Source of the DNA: Stutzerimonas stutzeri
Lineage (GTDB): Bacteria; Pseudomonadota; Gammaproteobacteria; Pseudomonadales; Pseudomonadaceae
DNA: 64,000 bases
Reading direction: 5' to 3'
Assembly (NCBI RefSeq): GCF_024448935.1
Contig: NZ_JAMOIE010000003.1
Coordinates: 53,575 to 117,574 of the forward strand
Positions within the stretch are counted from its first letter, which is position 1; the number at the start of each line of letters is the position of its first letter. A program made the translations under genes and the position numbers. The notes under the pieces were generated by a model. The model made no database searches, had not been told where the DNA came from, and saw nothing but the letters and a program-made list of their open reading frames with translations. This document shows, piece by piece, positions 1 through 9,779 of the stretch.

Positions 1-77
1 GGGATTTCCTGTGCGCCGCCGAGTTGACCTGCATAACGTCAATTTCGCTAACGTACCGTTATTCCAAGGAGCCAATC

Positions 78-1157
78 ATGGCCGACCTGTTTGAAAATCC
101 CATGGGCCTTATGGGCTTCGAGTTCATCGAATTTGCCTCGCCCACCGCGAACGTCATCGAGCCGGTACTGGAAAGCATGGGCTTTACCCATGTCGCCAAC
201 CACCGATCCAAAGATGTGGCGCTGTACCGCCAGGGTGAGATCAACGCCATCGTCAATCGCGAGGCGAAAGGCCTGCCAGCTTATTTCGCGGCTGAGCATG
301 GGCCTTCAGTCTGTGGCATGGCGTTCCGTGTAAAGGACGCGCAGAGGGCCTATACCCGCGCGCTGGAGCTGGGTGCTCAGGCTGTCGAGCTGCCTACCGG
401 TCCGATGGAGCTGCGCCTGCCGGCAATCAAGGGTATCGGCGGAGCGCCGTTGTATCTGATCGACCGTTTCGGTGAGGGCAACTCGATTTATGACATCGAT
501 TTCGTCTTCCTGGAGGGCGTCGAGCGCCATCCGGTCGGCGCTGGCCTGAAGCTCATCGACCATCTGACCCACAACGTGTACCGCGGCCGCATGGCTTATT
601 GGGCGGACTTCTACGAGAAGCTGTTCAACTTCCGTGAGATCCGTTACTTCGACATCAAGGGTGAGTACACCGGCCTGACCTCCAAGGCCATGACCGCGCC
701 GGACGGCATGATCCGCATCCCGCTCAACGAAGAGTCGTCGAAGGGCGCCGGACAGATCGAGGAATTCCTCATGCAGTTCAACGGCGAGGGTATCCAGCAC
801 GTCGCCTTCCTCACCGACAACCTGATCGAGACCTGGGACAAGCTGAAGGCCAGCGGCACCGTCTTCATGACCGCGCCGCCGGAAACCTACTACGAAATGC
901 TCGAGGGGCGACTGCCCAACCATGGCGAGCCGGTAGAAGAACTGAAATCCCGGGGCATTCTGCTGGACGGTGCGGTTGAAGATGGCGAGCAGCGCCTGCT
1001 GTTGCAGATCTTCTCCGGCACGCTGCTGGGCCCGGTGTTCTTTGAGTTCATCCAGCGCAAGGGTGACAGTGGCTTCGGCGAAGGCAACTTCAAAGCGCTG
1101 TTCGAATCCATCGAGCGCGATCAGATTCAGCGTGGCGTGTTAAGCACCGCTGAGTAA
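78..1157 (+). CDS. hpd: 4-hydroxyphenylpyruvate dioxygenase
   Basis: This enzyme converts 4-hydroxyphenylpyruvate to homogentisate, the entry to the homogentisate pathway of tyrosine and phenylalanine breakdown; it is cytosolic and uses non-haem iron. The 359-aa product has the family length and its two-domain vicinal-oxygen-chelate layout. The expected iron ligands are visible as His162 (in LIDHLTHNV), His241 (in GIQHVAF) and Glu323 (in [10 protein letters not shown]). An upstream in-frame start would add 18 residues, but the ATG at 78 has an AAGGA ribosome site about 8 bases before it and gives the normal N-terminus MADLFENP. The other pathway genes, hmgA and fahA, lie 12 kb away rather than adjacent. 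Very confident by family motifs. Confidence 0.97.
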   Translation: MADLFENPMGLMGFEFIEFASPTANVIEPVLESMGFTHVANHRSKDVALYRQGEINAIVNREAKGLPAYFAAEHGPSVCGMAFRVKDAQRAYTRALELGAQAVELPTGPMELRLPAIKGIGGAPLYLIDRFGEGNSIYDIDFVFLEGVERHPVGAGLKLIDHLTHNVYRGRMAYWADFYEKLFNFREIRYFDIKGEYTGLTSKAMTAPDGMIRIPLNEESSKGAGQIEEFLMQFNGEGIQHVAFLTDNLIETWDKLKASGTVFMTAPPETYYEMLEGRLPNHGEPVEELKSRGILLDGAVEDGEQRLLLQIFSGTLLGPVFFEFIQRKGDSGFGEGNFKALFESIERDQIQRGVLSTAE

Positions 1158-1167
1158 CGCCACCGAG

Positions 1168-1191
1168 ACGGCAAGCGACTGCGGTTGCCGT
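1168..1191 (+). terminator. Possible terminator of hpd
   Basis: An inverted repeat with 7-bp arms (ACGGCAA / TTGCCGT) and a 10-base loop begins 11 bases after the hpd stop. It is followed only by TTCC, so the T-tract is weak. Confidence 0.45.
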
Positions 1192-1498
1192 TCCAATCGA
1201 TCCAGTTGTTTCACCGCGCTTTCAAGCGCACCAGTGCGGCGGCACAAGGCCGCTGCCGGTGCGGCTTCGCCATGTGGGCTCGATTAGCGAAACGATCAGG
1301 CCAGATGAGCCTGTCCGCGGTCCGGCCGAAGCGAGCGAAGACGCCAAGGCCGCCACCTGATCGCCGAACGGGGCTGTGATGAATAGCCGTCGCGGTCAAT
1401 GCCTGCGTCTACAAGAACAGGGCGCAAGTGACAACGCAGCTTGCGGCGCGACCAATTGTCTTATTGATTGCTTCTGTGTTGCCGCTTAGGCTTGGCCC
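1192..1498. other. Intergenic region without recognised gene
   Basis: About 300 bases separate hpd from the metal-efflux operon. No open frame here looks like a known protein on either strand. The stretch just before 1499 is the likely place for the efflux operon promoter, but I do not see a clear CopR/CusR-type box or a well-formed ribosome site. Confidence 0.5.
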
Positions 1499-1855
1499 AT
1501 GACCGTCAACATGCGTTCCTTCCTTATCCTGCTGCTGGTACTTACGCTCCCGATCAATGGGATGGCGCAACTGCTCATGCCGGCAACGTCGTCGGTGCAT
1601 CACCCGATGGCTGATATGGAAGGCATGAGCGGCATCAACGGCATGGACGACGCTGATCAAGATTGTCGTGAAGGACAGGATCAAGGCCCAACGACCGTCT
1701 GCAAGAGCGGGCAGGAGTGCAAAACCTCCAGCCTCGTTCAGATTGCGGCGGCGAAGGCGGACGTGATTCCTGCAGCCAATCCCGTGACTACGCTCTATAA
1801 CGACCAGATCCCTTCCCGTCTTCTGGATGCCGTCTGGCGCCCACCCCGCGTCTGA
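1499..1855 (+). CDS. Small secreted CzcI-like protein of the metal-efflux operon
   Basis: The product is a 118-aa protein with an N-terminal signal peptide (hydrophobic residues 7-23, ending near GMAQ), then a Met/His/Cys-containing stretch (HHPMADMEGMSG, two cysteines near residues 57 and 68) and a short proline/arginine tail. CzcI-type proteins, small exported proteins found just upstream of CzcCBA and related efflux genes, have this size, signal peptide and tail style; their exact role is unsettled. Position 94 bases ahead of the CusC-like gene and in the same direction supports a role in copper/silver or divalent cation handling. A second ATG at 1511 (MRSF) is an equally possible start. 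Assignment is by size, context and weak similarity. Confidence 0.6.
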   Translation: MTVNMRSFLILLLVLTLPINGMAQLLMPATSSVHHPMADMEGMSGINGMDDADQDCREGQDQGPTTVCKSGQECKTSSLVQIAAAKADVIPAANPVTTLYNDQIPSRLLDAVWRPPRV

Positions 1856-1948
1856 TTCCGATCGAATTCTAGAACCGCCCGAATGTGAGCATTCGGGTCG
1901 GTTACCGCGCGCCCTTTGGCCCGCATGGAAGATCAGGAATCCTTTTAA

Positions 1949-3202
1949 ATGAAACCCCTTATTCGCTGGGTGCCCCATCACGTGGCCGCCTTGATCATGG
2001 GCGCGCTCTCGTTTCCCGGGCTCGTGTCAGCGCTGACGTTGGAACAGGCCTTGAGCCTGGCCGAGCAGCAGGCACCTTCGTTGGCCGCGCAAACTGCCAA
2101 CCTCCACGCTGCTCGTAGTGCTGCGATTCCGGCAGGCGAGCTCCCCGATCCGAAGCTCAGGCTTGGGCTGCAAAGCGTGCCCATCGAAGGCGACACACGC
2201 TGGCGGCTCGATGAAGAGGCCATGACCATGCAAATGGTCGGCGTCATGCAAGAGGTACCGAATCGGGCGAAACGGCGCGCCCGGATCGAGGCTGCGCAGG
2301 CAGGTGTCGCGCTTGCAGGCGTGCAACAGTCCATGGAACGTCTCAGCCTTCGTCAAGCGACCGCCGAGGCCTGGATCGCCAGCTTTGCGGTCGAGCAGAA
2401 GCTGAGTCTTTTCAAACAGTTCTACGGCGAGAACAAGCTGTTTTTCCAGGCTGTTCAGGCGCGCATTGCCGGCGGGCGCGGCCAGACCGCCGACAGCGTG
2501 CTTCCCAGGCAGGAGGCCGCCTTGCTGGCAGACCAGGAAGATGAGCTGGTGCGCAACCAGGCGGTTGCACGGGCCGAATTACGCCGCTGGATAGGCGAGC
2601 CGGCTGACCAGCCGCTGACAGGCGTCTGGCCGCAGTGGCCTGCCGACGCTGTTCACTATCAGCACAACCTCGACCGCCACCCGGCACTGCTGGCATTCGG
2701 TCCGATGACGCGCGAGGCCGAGGCAAACGTCAGCCAGGCCATCGCCGAAAAAACACCGGACTGGAGTTGGGGGGTCGATTACCTGCGTCGGGGCCGGGAG
2801 TACGGCGACATGGTGAACCTCAGCGTCAGCTTCGACCTGCCGTTGTTCACCGGCTCGCGGCAGGACCCGAAAATCGCAGCCGAGCGGGCACGGCTCGCGC
2901 AGATCGAGGCTCAGCGCCAGGCGACGTTACGTATGCATGACCAGGAGCTGACCGCCAACCTGGCCGAATATCAGCGCTTGTCTCGGGTCCTGACGCGCCT
3001 CGAACAAACCCTGCTGCCGCTCGCAGAACAGAAGCTCGACCTGGCCATGGCCGACTACCGCGCCGGGAAAGGCGAATTGATCGCTGTGATCGATGCGCGC
3101 CGTCAGCTCGTCGAAACCCGTCTGCGTCGCATCGACACGTCTCGTGATCTTTCGCTGAGCAACGCCCGCCTGCATTTCGCCTTTGGAGATACCCAACCAT
3201 GA
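1949..3202 (+). CDS. cusC: Outer-membrane efflux channel, CusC/CzcC type (TolC family)
   Basis: The outer-membrane duct of a tripartite metal efflux pump. The 417-aa product carries a signal peptide (ending near VSALTLEQAL) and the two repeated coiled-coil/beta-barrel halves of the TolC family: TLEQALSLAEQQ opens the first, and long heptad-like helices rich in Ala, Gln and Leu follow. The PDPKLRLGLQSVP segment is typical of CzcC/CusC proteins from pseudomonads. The start at 1949 has AGGAATCC upstream. Its stop overlaps the start of the adaptor gene by 4 bases, so the two are translationally coupled. CusC and CzcC cannot be separated with certainty here; copper/silver is inferred from the CusF domains downstream. 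Confidence 0.9.
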   Translation: MKPLIRWVPHHVAALIMGALSFPGLVSALTLEQALSLAEQQAPSLAAQTANLHAARSAAIPAGELPDPKLRLGLQSVPIEGDTRWRLDEEAMTMQMVGVMQEVPNRAKRRARIEAAQAGVALAGVQQSMERLSLRQATAEAWIASFAVEQKLSLFKQFYGENKLFFQAVQARIAGGRGQTADSVLPRQEAALLADQEDELVRNQAVARAELRRWIGEPADQPLTGVWPQWPADAVHYQHNLDRHPALLAFGPMTREAEANVSQAIAEKTPDWSWGVDYLRRGREYGDMVNLSVSFDLPLFTGSRQDPKIAAERARLAQIEAQRQATLRMHDQELTANLAEYQRLSRVLTRLEQTLLPLAEQKLDLAMADYRAGKGELIAVIDARRQLVETRLRRIDTSRDLSLSNARLHFAFGDTQP

Positions 3203-4641
3203 GCTTTCACCCACAACAGCTGGCGCTCGTACTCAGCGTGATGATCGCTGCGACCGCAGCGGCCATGCCCACCGCAGCCTTGGCACAAGCAACTGAAGAC
3301 GAGGGCAGGACAGTGCTCTATTGGTACGACCCGATGGTCCCGCAGCAGAAATTCGACAAACCGGGCAAGTCACCCTTCATGGACATGGAACTCGTCCCGC
3401 GTTATGCCGATGAAGGCAGCGACGGGGCATCGATGCAGATCGACCCGAGCGTGACTCAGAATCTCGGCATCCGTCTGGCGACGGCTGTGCGTGAGTCGAT
3501 CAGTCAGTCGCTTGAAGCCACCGGAGCATTGATGTTTGACGAGCGCGACGTGGCGCTGGTGCAGGCGCGCGCTGGAGGCTTCGTCGAGCGCGTTTACGAT
3601 CGTGCGCCCGAGGACGTGATCGATGAGGGGGCGCCGCTGGCCGATCTGCTCATACCGGAATGGGCCGCGGCACAGGAAGAGTACCTGGCGCTCCGGGACG
3701 TCGGTGAACCCCAGCTGTTGGCCGCGGCGCGGCAGCGGTTACGTCTCGCCGGCATGCCGGCAGACGTCATAGCGCAACTGCAACGGAGCGGCAAGCCACG
3801 CACGGTCTGGACCGTCACCAGCCCGATCGGTGGGGTGTTGAACAGTCTCGATGTTCGCGAGGGCATGACAGTACCTGCCGGCGCATCGCTTGCACGCATC
3901 AATGGACTGAGCAAGGTTTGGCTGGAGGTGGCGGTGCCTGAGGCCCAGGTCGGTCATCTGGCACAAGGGCAGAAGGTAACCGCGCGCTTGCCGGCCTTTG
4001 CCGGCGAATCCCTGGACGGGACGATTCAGGCCGTGCTGCCGCAGGCCAACCTGGATAGCCGTACGGTGCGTGTCCGGGTCGAGCTACCTAACCCACAACA
4101 GCGACTGCGCCCCGGCATGACGGCGCAAGTGACCTTGAATCGCGACGTCGAGCAGGCTTTGGTCATTCCTTCCGAAGCGGTCATTCGGACCGGCCGCCGG
4201 GCATTGGTCATGCTGGCAGAGGATGAAGGCCGTTACCGTCCCGTCGAGGTGCGTATCGGTCGGGAATTCGATGACAGGACCGAGATACTTGAAGGGCTCG
4301 AAGCCGGCCAGAAGGTCGTCGCGTCCGGGCAGTTCCTGCTCGATTCCGAGGCGAGTCTGCGCGGACTGACCGCGCACAGCCTGGAACAGCCTAAGTCCTC
4401 CTTCGAGTCTGCTTTGCACGAGGCGGAAGGCACGATTGTGGGGCTGGAAGACGGCATGGTTGGGATGTCGCATGGGCCGTTCAAGACCTTGAACATGCCT
4501 GGGATGACCATGGCCTTTCCGGTTGCCGATCCATCGCTTGCCTCAGGCTTGCAGTCGGGCGACCGTGTCCGCGTTGGCGTGCGTGAAACTGACGAGGGCC
4601 TGATCATCGAGCGCATCGTGAAGCTCGGGGGCCAGCCATGA
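3199..4641 (+). CDS. cusB: Periplasmic adaptor of the Cus-type RND pump, with fused CusF-like domain
   Basis: The membrane-fusion adaptor joins the inner-membrane pump to the outer-membrane duct. After a signal peptide (to about residue 30) comes a heavy-metal-binding segment ([12 protein letters not shown] ... [12 protein letters not shown]), then the barrel-sandwich and hairpin domains (residues about 80-390) and finally a CusF-like metallochaperone domain (about 404-480). That C-terminal domain keeps the His and two Met ligands of CusF (His425, Met436, Met438) at the usual spacing, but the Trp that caps the copper in CusF is replaced by Met433. The gene overlaps its neighbours by 4 bases on each side. 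At 480 aa it is longer than E. coli CusB because of the fused domain. Confidence 0.93.
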   Translation: MSFHPQQLALVLSVMIAATAAAMPTAALAQATEDEGRTVLYWYDPMVPQQKFDKPGKSPFMDMELVPRYADEGSDGASMQIDPSVTQNLGIRLATAVRESISQSLEATGALMFDERDVALVQARAGGFVERVYDRAPEDVIDEGAPLADLLIPEWAAAQEEYLALRDVGEPQLLAAARQRLRLAGMPADVIAQLQRSGKPRTVWTVTSPIGGVLNSLDVREGMTVPAGASLARINGLSKVWLEVAVPEAQVGHLAQGQKVTARLPAFAGESLDGTIQAVLPQANLDSRTVRVRVELPNPQQRLRPGMTAQVTLNRDVEQALVIPSEAVIRTGRRALVMLAEDEGRYRPVEVRIGREFDDRTEILEGLEAGQKVVASGQFLLDSEASLRGLTAHSLEQPKSSFESALHEAEGTIVGLEDGMVGMSHGPFKTLNMPGMTMAFPVADPSLASGLQSGDRVRVGVRETDEGLIIERIVKLGGQP

Positions 4642-7600
4642 TCGCAGCCATGATTCGCTGGTCGGTCGGCAACCGATTTTTGGTTCTGCTGGCCACTGTT
4701 TTCGCGGTGGCCTGGGGCGTCTGGTCGGTCAAGAACACAGCGGTCGATGCCTTGCCTGACCTTTCCGATGTCCAGGTCATCATCCGCACCCCATACCCGG
4801 GCCAGGCGCCTCAGATCGTCGAAAACCAGGTCACCTATCCACTGACCACAACGATGTTGTCGGTGCCAGGCGCGAAGACGGTGCGCGGCTACTCGTTCTT
4901 TGGCGACAGCTACGTGTACGTCCTGTTCGAGGACGGCACGGATCTCTACTGGGCCCGCTCGCGGGTACTGGAATACCTGAGTCAGGTGCAAAGCCGGCTG
5001 CCTGCCGCGGCCAAGCCCGCCCTGGGCCCAGATGCCACGGGTGTCGGCTGGATCTACCAATATGCGCTGGTGGATCGCACGGGCAGGCATGACCTCTCGC
5101 AGCTGCGCTCGCTGCAGGACTGGTTCCTGCGCTATGAGCTCAAGACACTGCCCAACGTGGCGGAAGTCGCATCCATCGGCGGGATGGTCAAGCAGTACCA
5201 GGTGGTACTCGACCCGGTACGCATGGCCAGCCGGGGCGTGACACAGCAGCAGGTCGCAACGGCCATCGACGAGGCGAACCGTGAAACCGGCGGGAGTGTC
5301 CTGGAGCTGGCAGAAACCGAGTTCATGGTTCGTGCGACCGGCTATTTGCAAACGCTGAGCGATTTTCGAGCCATTCCGCTGCGTCTCGATGGTGGCGTGC
5401 CGGTGACACTCGGAGACGTTGCGCACGTTCAGCTCGGCCCGGAAATGCGCCGCGGCATTGCCGAGCTTGATGGCGAGGGGGAAGTGGCCGGTGGCGTGGT
5501 CATTCTGCGCAGCGGCAAAAACGCTCGGGAAACCATCGCCGCAGTCCAGACCAAGCTCGACGAACTCAAAGCGAGCTTGCCTCAGGGTGTTGAAATCGTC
5601 ACGACCTACGACCGCAGCAAACTGATCGACAGCGCTGTTGAAAACCTCACCCACAAGCTCATCGAGGAATTCATCGTCGTTGCACTGGTTTGCGCATTGT
5701 TCCTATGGCATTTGCGCTCGTCTTTGGTGGCAATCGTTTCGTTGCCGATCGGCATCCTGATCGCCTTCGTGATCATGCAGCGGCAGGGTATCAACGCCAA
5801 CATCATGTCCCTGGGCGGCATCGCCATTGCCATCGGAGCGATGGTCGACGCAGCTATCGTCATGATCGAAAACGCTCACAAGCACATCGAGGCGTGGCAC
5901 AAGCGTTACCCAGACTCCACCCTTAAAGGCCAGGAGCACTGGAAGGTGATCACCGAGGCGGCCGTCGAGGTCGGACCGGCCCTGTTCTTCAGCCTGCTGA
6001 TCATCACCCTGTCGTTCATTCCAGTGTTCACCCTTGAGGCGCAGGAAGGCCGGCTGTTCGGTCCGCTGGCGTTCACCAAAACCTACGCAATGGCGGCCGC
6101 CGCCGGGTTGTCCGTCACGCTGATTCCGGTCCTCATGGGCTACTGGATACGGGGCAAAATCCCGGATGAACACCGCAACCCACTCAACCGGGGCCTCATC
6201 CGGATCTACAAGCCTGCCTTGGACGCGGTGCTGCGTTGGCCCAAGACAACCTTGCTGGTGGCGGTTCTGGTGTTTCTGACGGGCTTGTGGCCTGCCAGTC
6301 GACTCGGTGGTGAGTTCTTGCCACCGCTGGACGAAGGTGACCTGCTCTATATGCCCACTGCACTACCGGGCCTCTCGGCGCAGAAGGCGTCCGGGCTGTT
6401 ACAGCAGACCGACCGGCTGATCAAAACGGTTCCAGAGGTTGCCCGCGTGTTTGGCAAGGCCGGCCGAGCCGATACCGCGACGGATCCGGCACCGCTGACG
6501 ATGTTCGAGACCACCATCCAGTTCAAGCCAAAGGATCAATGGCGCCCAGGAATGACACCCGAAAAACTGGTGGAGGAGCTGGACCGCACGGTGCAAGTGC
6601 CTGGATTGGCCAACCTCTGGATCCCACCCATTCGCAACCGCATCGACATGCTGGCGACCGGTATCAAAAGCCCGATCGGGGTGAAGGTGTATGGCACCGA
6701 GTTGGCGCAGATCGACAACGCCACCCTGGCCATCGAGAAAATCGCCAAGACCGTGCCCGGTGTCAGCTCGGCGTTGGCCGAGCGACTGACAGGCGGGCGC
6801 TATATCGATGTGGACATCGACCGTGTCGCGGCGGCACGTTACGGCTTGAACATAGCGGATGTGCAATCGATCGTGGCCGGTGCCATCGGAGGCCAGACCA
6901 TCGGTGAGACCGTCGAAGGGCTTGCGCGGTATCCGATCAACCTCCGTTACGGTCGAGAATGGCGCGACTCGCTGACGGATCTGCGCGACCTGCCTATCTA
7001 CACGCCGCAGGGCAGCCAGATCACCCTGGGCACGGTCGCCGAGATCAAGGTGACCGACGGCCCACCGATGCTCAAAAGCGAAAACGCCAGGCTGTCGGGT
7101 TGGGTCTACGTCGACGTTCGTGGCCGGGACATGGCCGCTGTGGTGAGCGATCTGAGGCAAAGGGTCAGCGAAGGTGTTCAGCTCGAGTCCGGCATGAGCA
7201 TCAGCTACTCCGGTCAATTCGAGTTCATGGAGCGCGCCAACGCCAAGTTGAAACTGGTGGTGCCGGCCACCTTGCTGATCATCTTTGTTCTGCTCTACCT
7301 CACGTTTTCCCGCTTCGGCGAGGCGCTCTTGATCATGGCCACGCTGCCATTTGCCCTGACCGGAGGTGTCTGGTTTCTGTATCTACTGGGCTACAACCTC
7401 TCCGTCGCGACCGGTATTGGGTTCATCGCGCTCGCCGGGGTTTCCGCTGAGTTCGGCGTCATCATGTTGCTGTACCTGACGAATGCCTGGCGAGACCGCC
7501 TCAACGCCGGTGCGCGAGATGAAGCCGACCTGCTCGGCGCGATTCGCGAGGGCGCCGTACAGCGCGTGCGCCCCAAGGCCATGACAGTGGCAGTCATCAT

Positions 7601-7802
7601 CGCCGGTCTGTTGCCCATCCTTTTGGGGGGCGGAACCGGCAGCGAAATCATGAGCCGCATCGCCGCGCCCATGGTCGGCGGGATGATTACCGCGCCCTTG
7701 CTTTCCCTGTTCGTGCTGCCGGCGGCGTACTTGCTGATGCGCCGCCGACAATTGCCGACCATCCCGCACCAATCCATCAACTCCGCTGGAGCACATCCAT
7801 GA
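4638..7802 (+). CDS. cusA: Heavy-metal RND efflux pump, CusA type
   Basis: The inner-membrane proton-driven pump that exports Cu(I)/Ag(I). At 1054 aa it has the family length and the expected two sets of transmembrane helices, with helix 1 at residues 14-32 and clusters near 340-540 and 870-1040. The family signature in helix 4, [17 protein letters not shown], includes the proton-relay Asp. A methionine in RIDMLATGI falls in the porter-domain stretch that carries the methionine metal site in Cus[21 protein letters not shown] near the N-terminus is typical of heavy-metal RND pumps. Overlaps of 4 bases with cusB and with the downstream cusF gene indicate one transcript. No CusRS/CopRS two-component genes are in this window, so the regulator is elsewhere or upstream. 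Confidence 0.96.
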   Translation: MIAAMIRWSVGNRFLVLLATVFAVAWGVWSVKNTAVDALPDLSDVQVIIRTPYPGQAPQIVENQVTYPLTTTMLSVPGAKTVRGYSFFGDSYVYVLFEDGTDLYWARSRVLEYLSQVQSRLPAAAKPALGPDATGVGWIYQYALVDRTGRHDLSQLRSLQDWFLRYELKTLPNVAEVASIGGMVKQYQVVLDPVRMASRGVTQQQVATAIDEANRETGGSVLELAETEFMVRATGYLQTLSDFRAIPLRLDGGVPVTLGDVAHVQLGPEMRRGIAELDGEGEVAGGVVILRSGKNARETIAAVQTKLDELKASLPQGVEIVTTYDRSKLIDSAVENLTHKLIEEFIVVALVCALFLWHLRSSLVAIVSLPIGILIAFVIMQRQGINANIMSLGGIAIAIGAMVDAAIVMIENAHKHIEAWHKRYPDSTLKGQEHWKVITEAAVEVGPALFFSLLIITLSFIPVFTLEAQEGRLFGPLAFTKTYAMAAAAGLSVTLIPVLMGYWIRGKIPDEHRNPLNRGLIRIYKPALDAVLRWPKTTLLVAVLVFLTGLWPASRLGGEFLPPLDEGDLLYMPTALPGLSAQKASGLLQQTDRLIKTVPEVARVFGKAGRADTATDPAPLTMFETTIQFKPKDQWRPGMTPEKLVEELDRTVQVPGLANLWIPPIRNRIDMLATGIKSPIGVKVYGTELAQIDNATLAIEKIAKTVPGVSSALAERLTGGRYIDVDIDRVAAARYGLNIADVQSIVAGAIGGQTIGETVEGLARYPINLRYGREWRDSLTDLRDLPIYTPQGSQITLGTVAEIKVTDGPPMLKSENARLSGWVYVDVRGRDMAAVVSDLRQRVSEGVQLESGMSISYSGQFEFMERANAKLKLVVPATLLIIFVLLYLTFSRFGEALLIMATLPFALTGGVWFLYLLGYNLSVATGIGFIALAGVSAEFGVIMLLYLTNAWRDRLNAGARDEADLLGAIREGAVQRVRPKAMTVAVIIAGLLPILLGGGTGSEIMSRIAAPMVGGMITAPLLSLFVLPAAYLLMRRRQLPTIPHQSINSAGAHP

Positions 7803-8155
7803 ACATCAAGCACATCTGTCTTGCGACATTCTTCCTGATACCTGCTGCCCATGCCGCCAACAAGCACCCCATGGACGGCATGTCGATGGATCACAAAGGC
7901 ACGAACATGCAAACGGACCAGCAGGCGGCCGGACAGGCCGCTACGGCCACCGGCGTGGTCAAGAAGGTGAACCTGGAAAAGGGCTCGGTCATCATCGCTC
8001 ACGGCCCGATCGAAGCACTCGGCTGGCCATCCATGACGATGGGCTTCAAGGCAACGCCGGATCAACTCCGGACCTTGCAACAGGGGGACCAGGTGGAGTT
8101 CGACTTTGTTTCGAAAGGGATGAACGCCATCGTCACCCGAATCGACAAACGCTAA
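7799..8155 (+). CDS. cusF: Periplasmic copper/silver chaperone CusF
   Basis: A 118-aa exported protein with a signal peptide (residues 1-20) and a Met/His-rich linker ([13 protein letters not shown]). It ends with the small OB-fold CusF domain. The copper-binding set is complete: His68, Trp76, Met79 and Met81, with spacing identical to E. coli CusF (36/44/47/49). It would deliver Cu(I)/Ag(I) to the CusCBA complex. Its start overlaps the cusA stop, so it is the last gene of the operon. It is a second CusF module besides the one fused to the adaptor, and this one keeps the Trp. Confidence 0.93.
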   Translation: MNIKHICLATFFLIPAAHAANKHPMDGMSMDHKGTNMQTDQQAAGQAATATGVVKKVNLEKGSVIIAHGPIEALGWPSMTMGFKATPDQLRTLQQGDQVEFDFVSKGMNAIVTRIDKR

Positions 8156-8454
8156 CAGGCGGGGTCATACCCCTCGGCACCGTGGAGCATCGAGGAAGCC
8201 CAGATGCACTTCGATTTCGTCTGCTGTGCGTGCGAAACCGGACGAGCCACAGCGGGGCATAAACATCGCCCGGCATAGTCCTGCGCTTCGCCGGTGATCG
8301 TCACGGCATCCTGCGCAAACACTGCGGCGGCGTAGAAGAGGGCACCGTGATGCGTTCGACAGTCGAGGCAATGACAAAGACCAACCCGCTTCGGGCGGCC
8401 CGTCGCCACGATCCGCAGGTTGCCGCACAGGCAACCACCGGCGAATCGCTCCAT
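8152..8454 (-). pseudogene. Decayed GFA-family (CENP-V/GFA, zinc-binding) gene
   Basis: The first half reads as a GFA-domain protein: GGCLCGNLRIVATGRP and VGLCHCLDCRTHHGALF give the two CxC/CxxC zinc-binding clusters. After GEAQDYAGR, near 8260, the frame is lost. The expected continuation (RCGSSGFARTADEIEVHLG) lies in another frame and ends after LDAPRCRGV. A 1-base shift plus loss of the C-terminal part makes this a broken gene. Its end overlaps the cusF stop. The GFA family includes glutathione-dependent formaldehyde-activating enzymes, but most members have no assigned reaction. Confidence 0.75.
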
Positions 8455-8525
8455 GCTGGCTTGCTCTGCTCAATGGTCGGATCGAACCTGTCCCGACAGC
8501 CATAGCTGAAAACAGATGACCGGCT

Positions 8526-8804
8526 CGTACCAAGGCTGTTTTCCGTTCGCCGAGCTGGCCGCTGTTCATGCTACTGGGCGTGCTTGGCGCGGGGTTGTCC
8601 TTCACGCTGTATATCATCGGCCTGCACCATACCGCGCCAGCTGTCGCTTCGGTGGTGGCAATGGTTGAGCCGGTGAGTGCGACGCTGTTCGGCGTCGCAG
8701 TTCTCGACGAAAGCCTGGCCGGGCTTCAGATCGTCGGTATGGCGCTGATCCTGATCACGGCTACCGCGCTGGCCTTCTATTCAAGCGCGTCAAGCGCGCG
8801 GTGA
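8526..8804 (+). pseudogene. C-terminal remnant of an EamA/DMT-family transporter
   Basis: About 90 codons in one frame encode the last three hydrophobic helices of a 10-helix drug/metabolite transporter. The segment ASVVAMVEPVSATLFGVAVL followed by ESLAGLQIVGMALIL is the conserved C-terminal EamA pattern. The first two-thirds of the gene is missing: upstream in-frame sequence (RTKAVFRSPSWPLF) has no start with a ribosome site. The tail overlaps the 3' end of the convergent hydrolase gene by 15 bases. It is most likely a deletion remnant and not a working short protein. Confidence 0.8.
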
Positions 8805-9614
8805 ACGGTTGATCGATTGCATCCCTCCTTCCCCTTGCTCCTGGAGAAAGCGGGCAGCCGAGTCGAGCACTGCCTCAGGTCGCTCACGATGGGGAACGTG
8901 CTGGCAGGCGTCGAGCGGAAGCTTCTGCACGCTGCCGCTCCCCAGCGCAGCGACACGGTGAAGATGATCCAGCGAGCCGTATTCGTCTTCCCGACCATGA
9001 ATGGCCAGTAACGGGCAGGCGAAGCCCGGGGCGCTTTCCTCGATCGTCCAGTGGGCATAACTGTCCGACAGCCAGGTGTCGATCCAGGCCCAGAGAATCC
9101 ACTCGGCCTTTGCGCCGTGGTATTTGCGCAGGCGTTCGACCTGGCCCGGTTCGGCGAATACCGCTTGAGCGGCACGGATGCCTTGCAAGGTTCGATCTTC
9201 GACAAAGGCAAGGGCGGCGATGGTGATCAGGGCGCGGCAGTGGTCAGGGTGATGGGTGGCGAGGCTGGCGGCCATGATGCCGCCTACGCTGTGGCCGAGC
9301 GCGATGAAATGCTCGATGTCCAGCGCGTGCCGCACCGGTGGAAAGTACCGCTCGGCTTCGTCGCGAATGAAGCTGTTCGACCAGCCCCCCGGATGCGCTG
9401 TGGAGCGACCAAAGCCGAGCCGGTCGTAGGCAATGACGTCGCGCTCGGTGGCTGCAGCTAGGCGCTCGGGAAAGTCGCGCCACAGCTCGACGCAGCCGAG
9501 GGAATCGTGCATCAGGACGATGGGTGTTCTGCGCGAATGACGGCTGCGCCAGCGCCGCGTGAATACGTCGCCGTGCTCGGTGGGCAGAACGCGGTCTTCG
9601 GTCGAAAGGGTCAT
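8790..9614 (-). CDS. Alpha/beta hydrolase
   Basis: A 274-aa alpha/beta-hydrolase fold protein. The nucleophile elbow GHSVGG places the catalytic Ser at residue 109; the oxyanion segment is MHDSLG, the acid lies in HGREDEYG and the His in ACQHVPHRE near the C-terminus. No signal peptide is seen, so it is cytosolic. The start is supported by AGGA 7-9 bases upstream. It follows the acyl-CoA synthetase gene by 165 bases in the same direction, so the two may be co-transcribed and act on related esters or acids. Substrate unknown. Confidence 0.88.
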   Translation of the reverse strand: MTLSTEDRVLPTEHGDVFTRRWRSRHSRRTPIVLMHDSLGCVELWRDFPERLAAATERDVIAYDRLGFGRSTAHPGGWSNSFIRDEAERYFPPVRHALDIEHFIALGHSVGGIMAASLATHHPDHCRALITIAALAFVEDRTLQGIRAAQAVFAEPGQVERLRKYHGAKAEWILWAWIDTWLSDSYAHWTIEESAPGFACPLLAIHGREDEYGSLDHLHRVAALGSGSVQKLPLDACQHVPHRERPEAVLDSAARFLQEQGEGGMQSINRSPRA

Positions 9615-9779
9615 GAGAATCCTTGTATCGCCGGCTCGGGTTGGTATCCCTCGGCGCGACAGCCGTCATGCCGGCTGCCAAAAAGAAGCGGCCACGCCGG
9701 GCCGCCGAAGGCTTACGCCACGCCGACAGCATTGACTGGCGGCAGCCTGACCAGGTTGCAAGGTGCCGACTGTCTGGGT

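Noticed and set aside
4233..5654. 473-codon minus-strand frame inside cusB/cusA
   Set aside because: Shadow of the GC-rich efflux genes; cusB and cusA motifs are on the plus strand.
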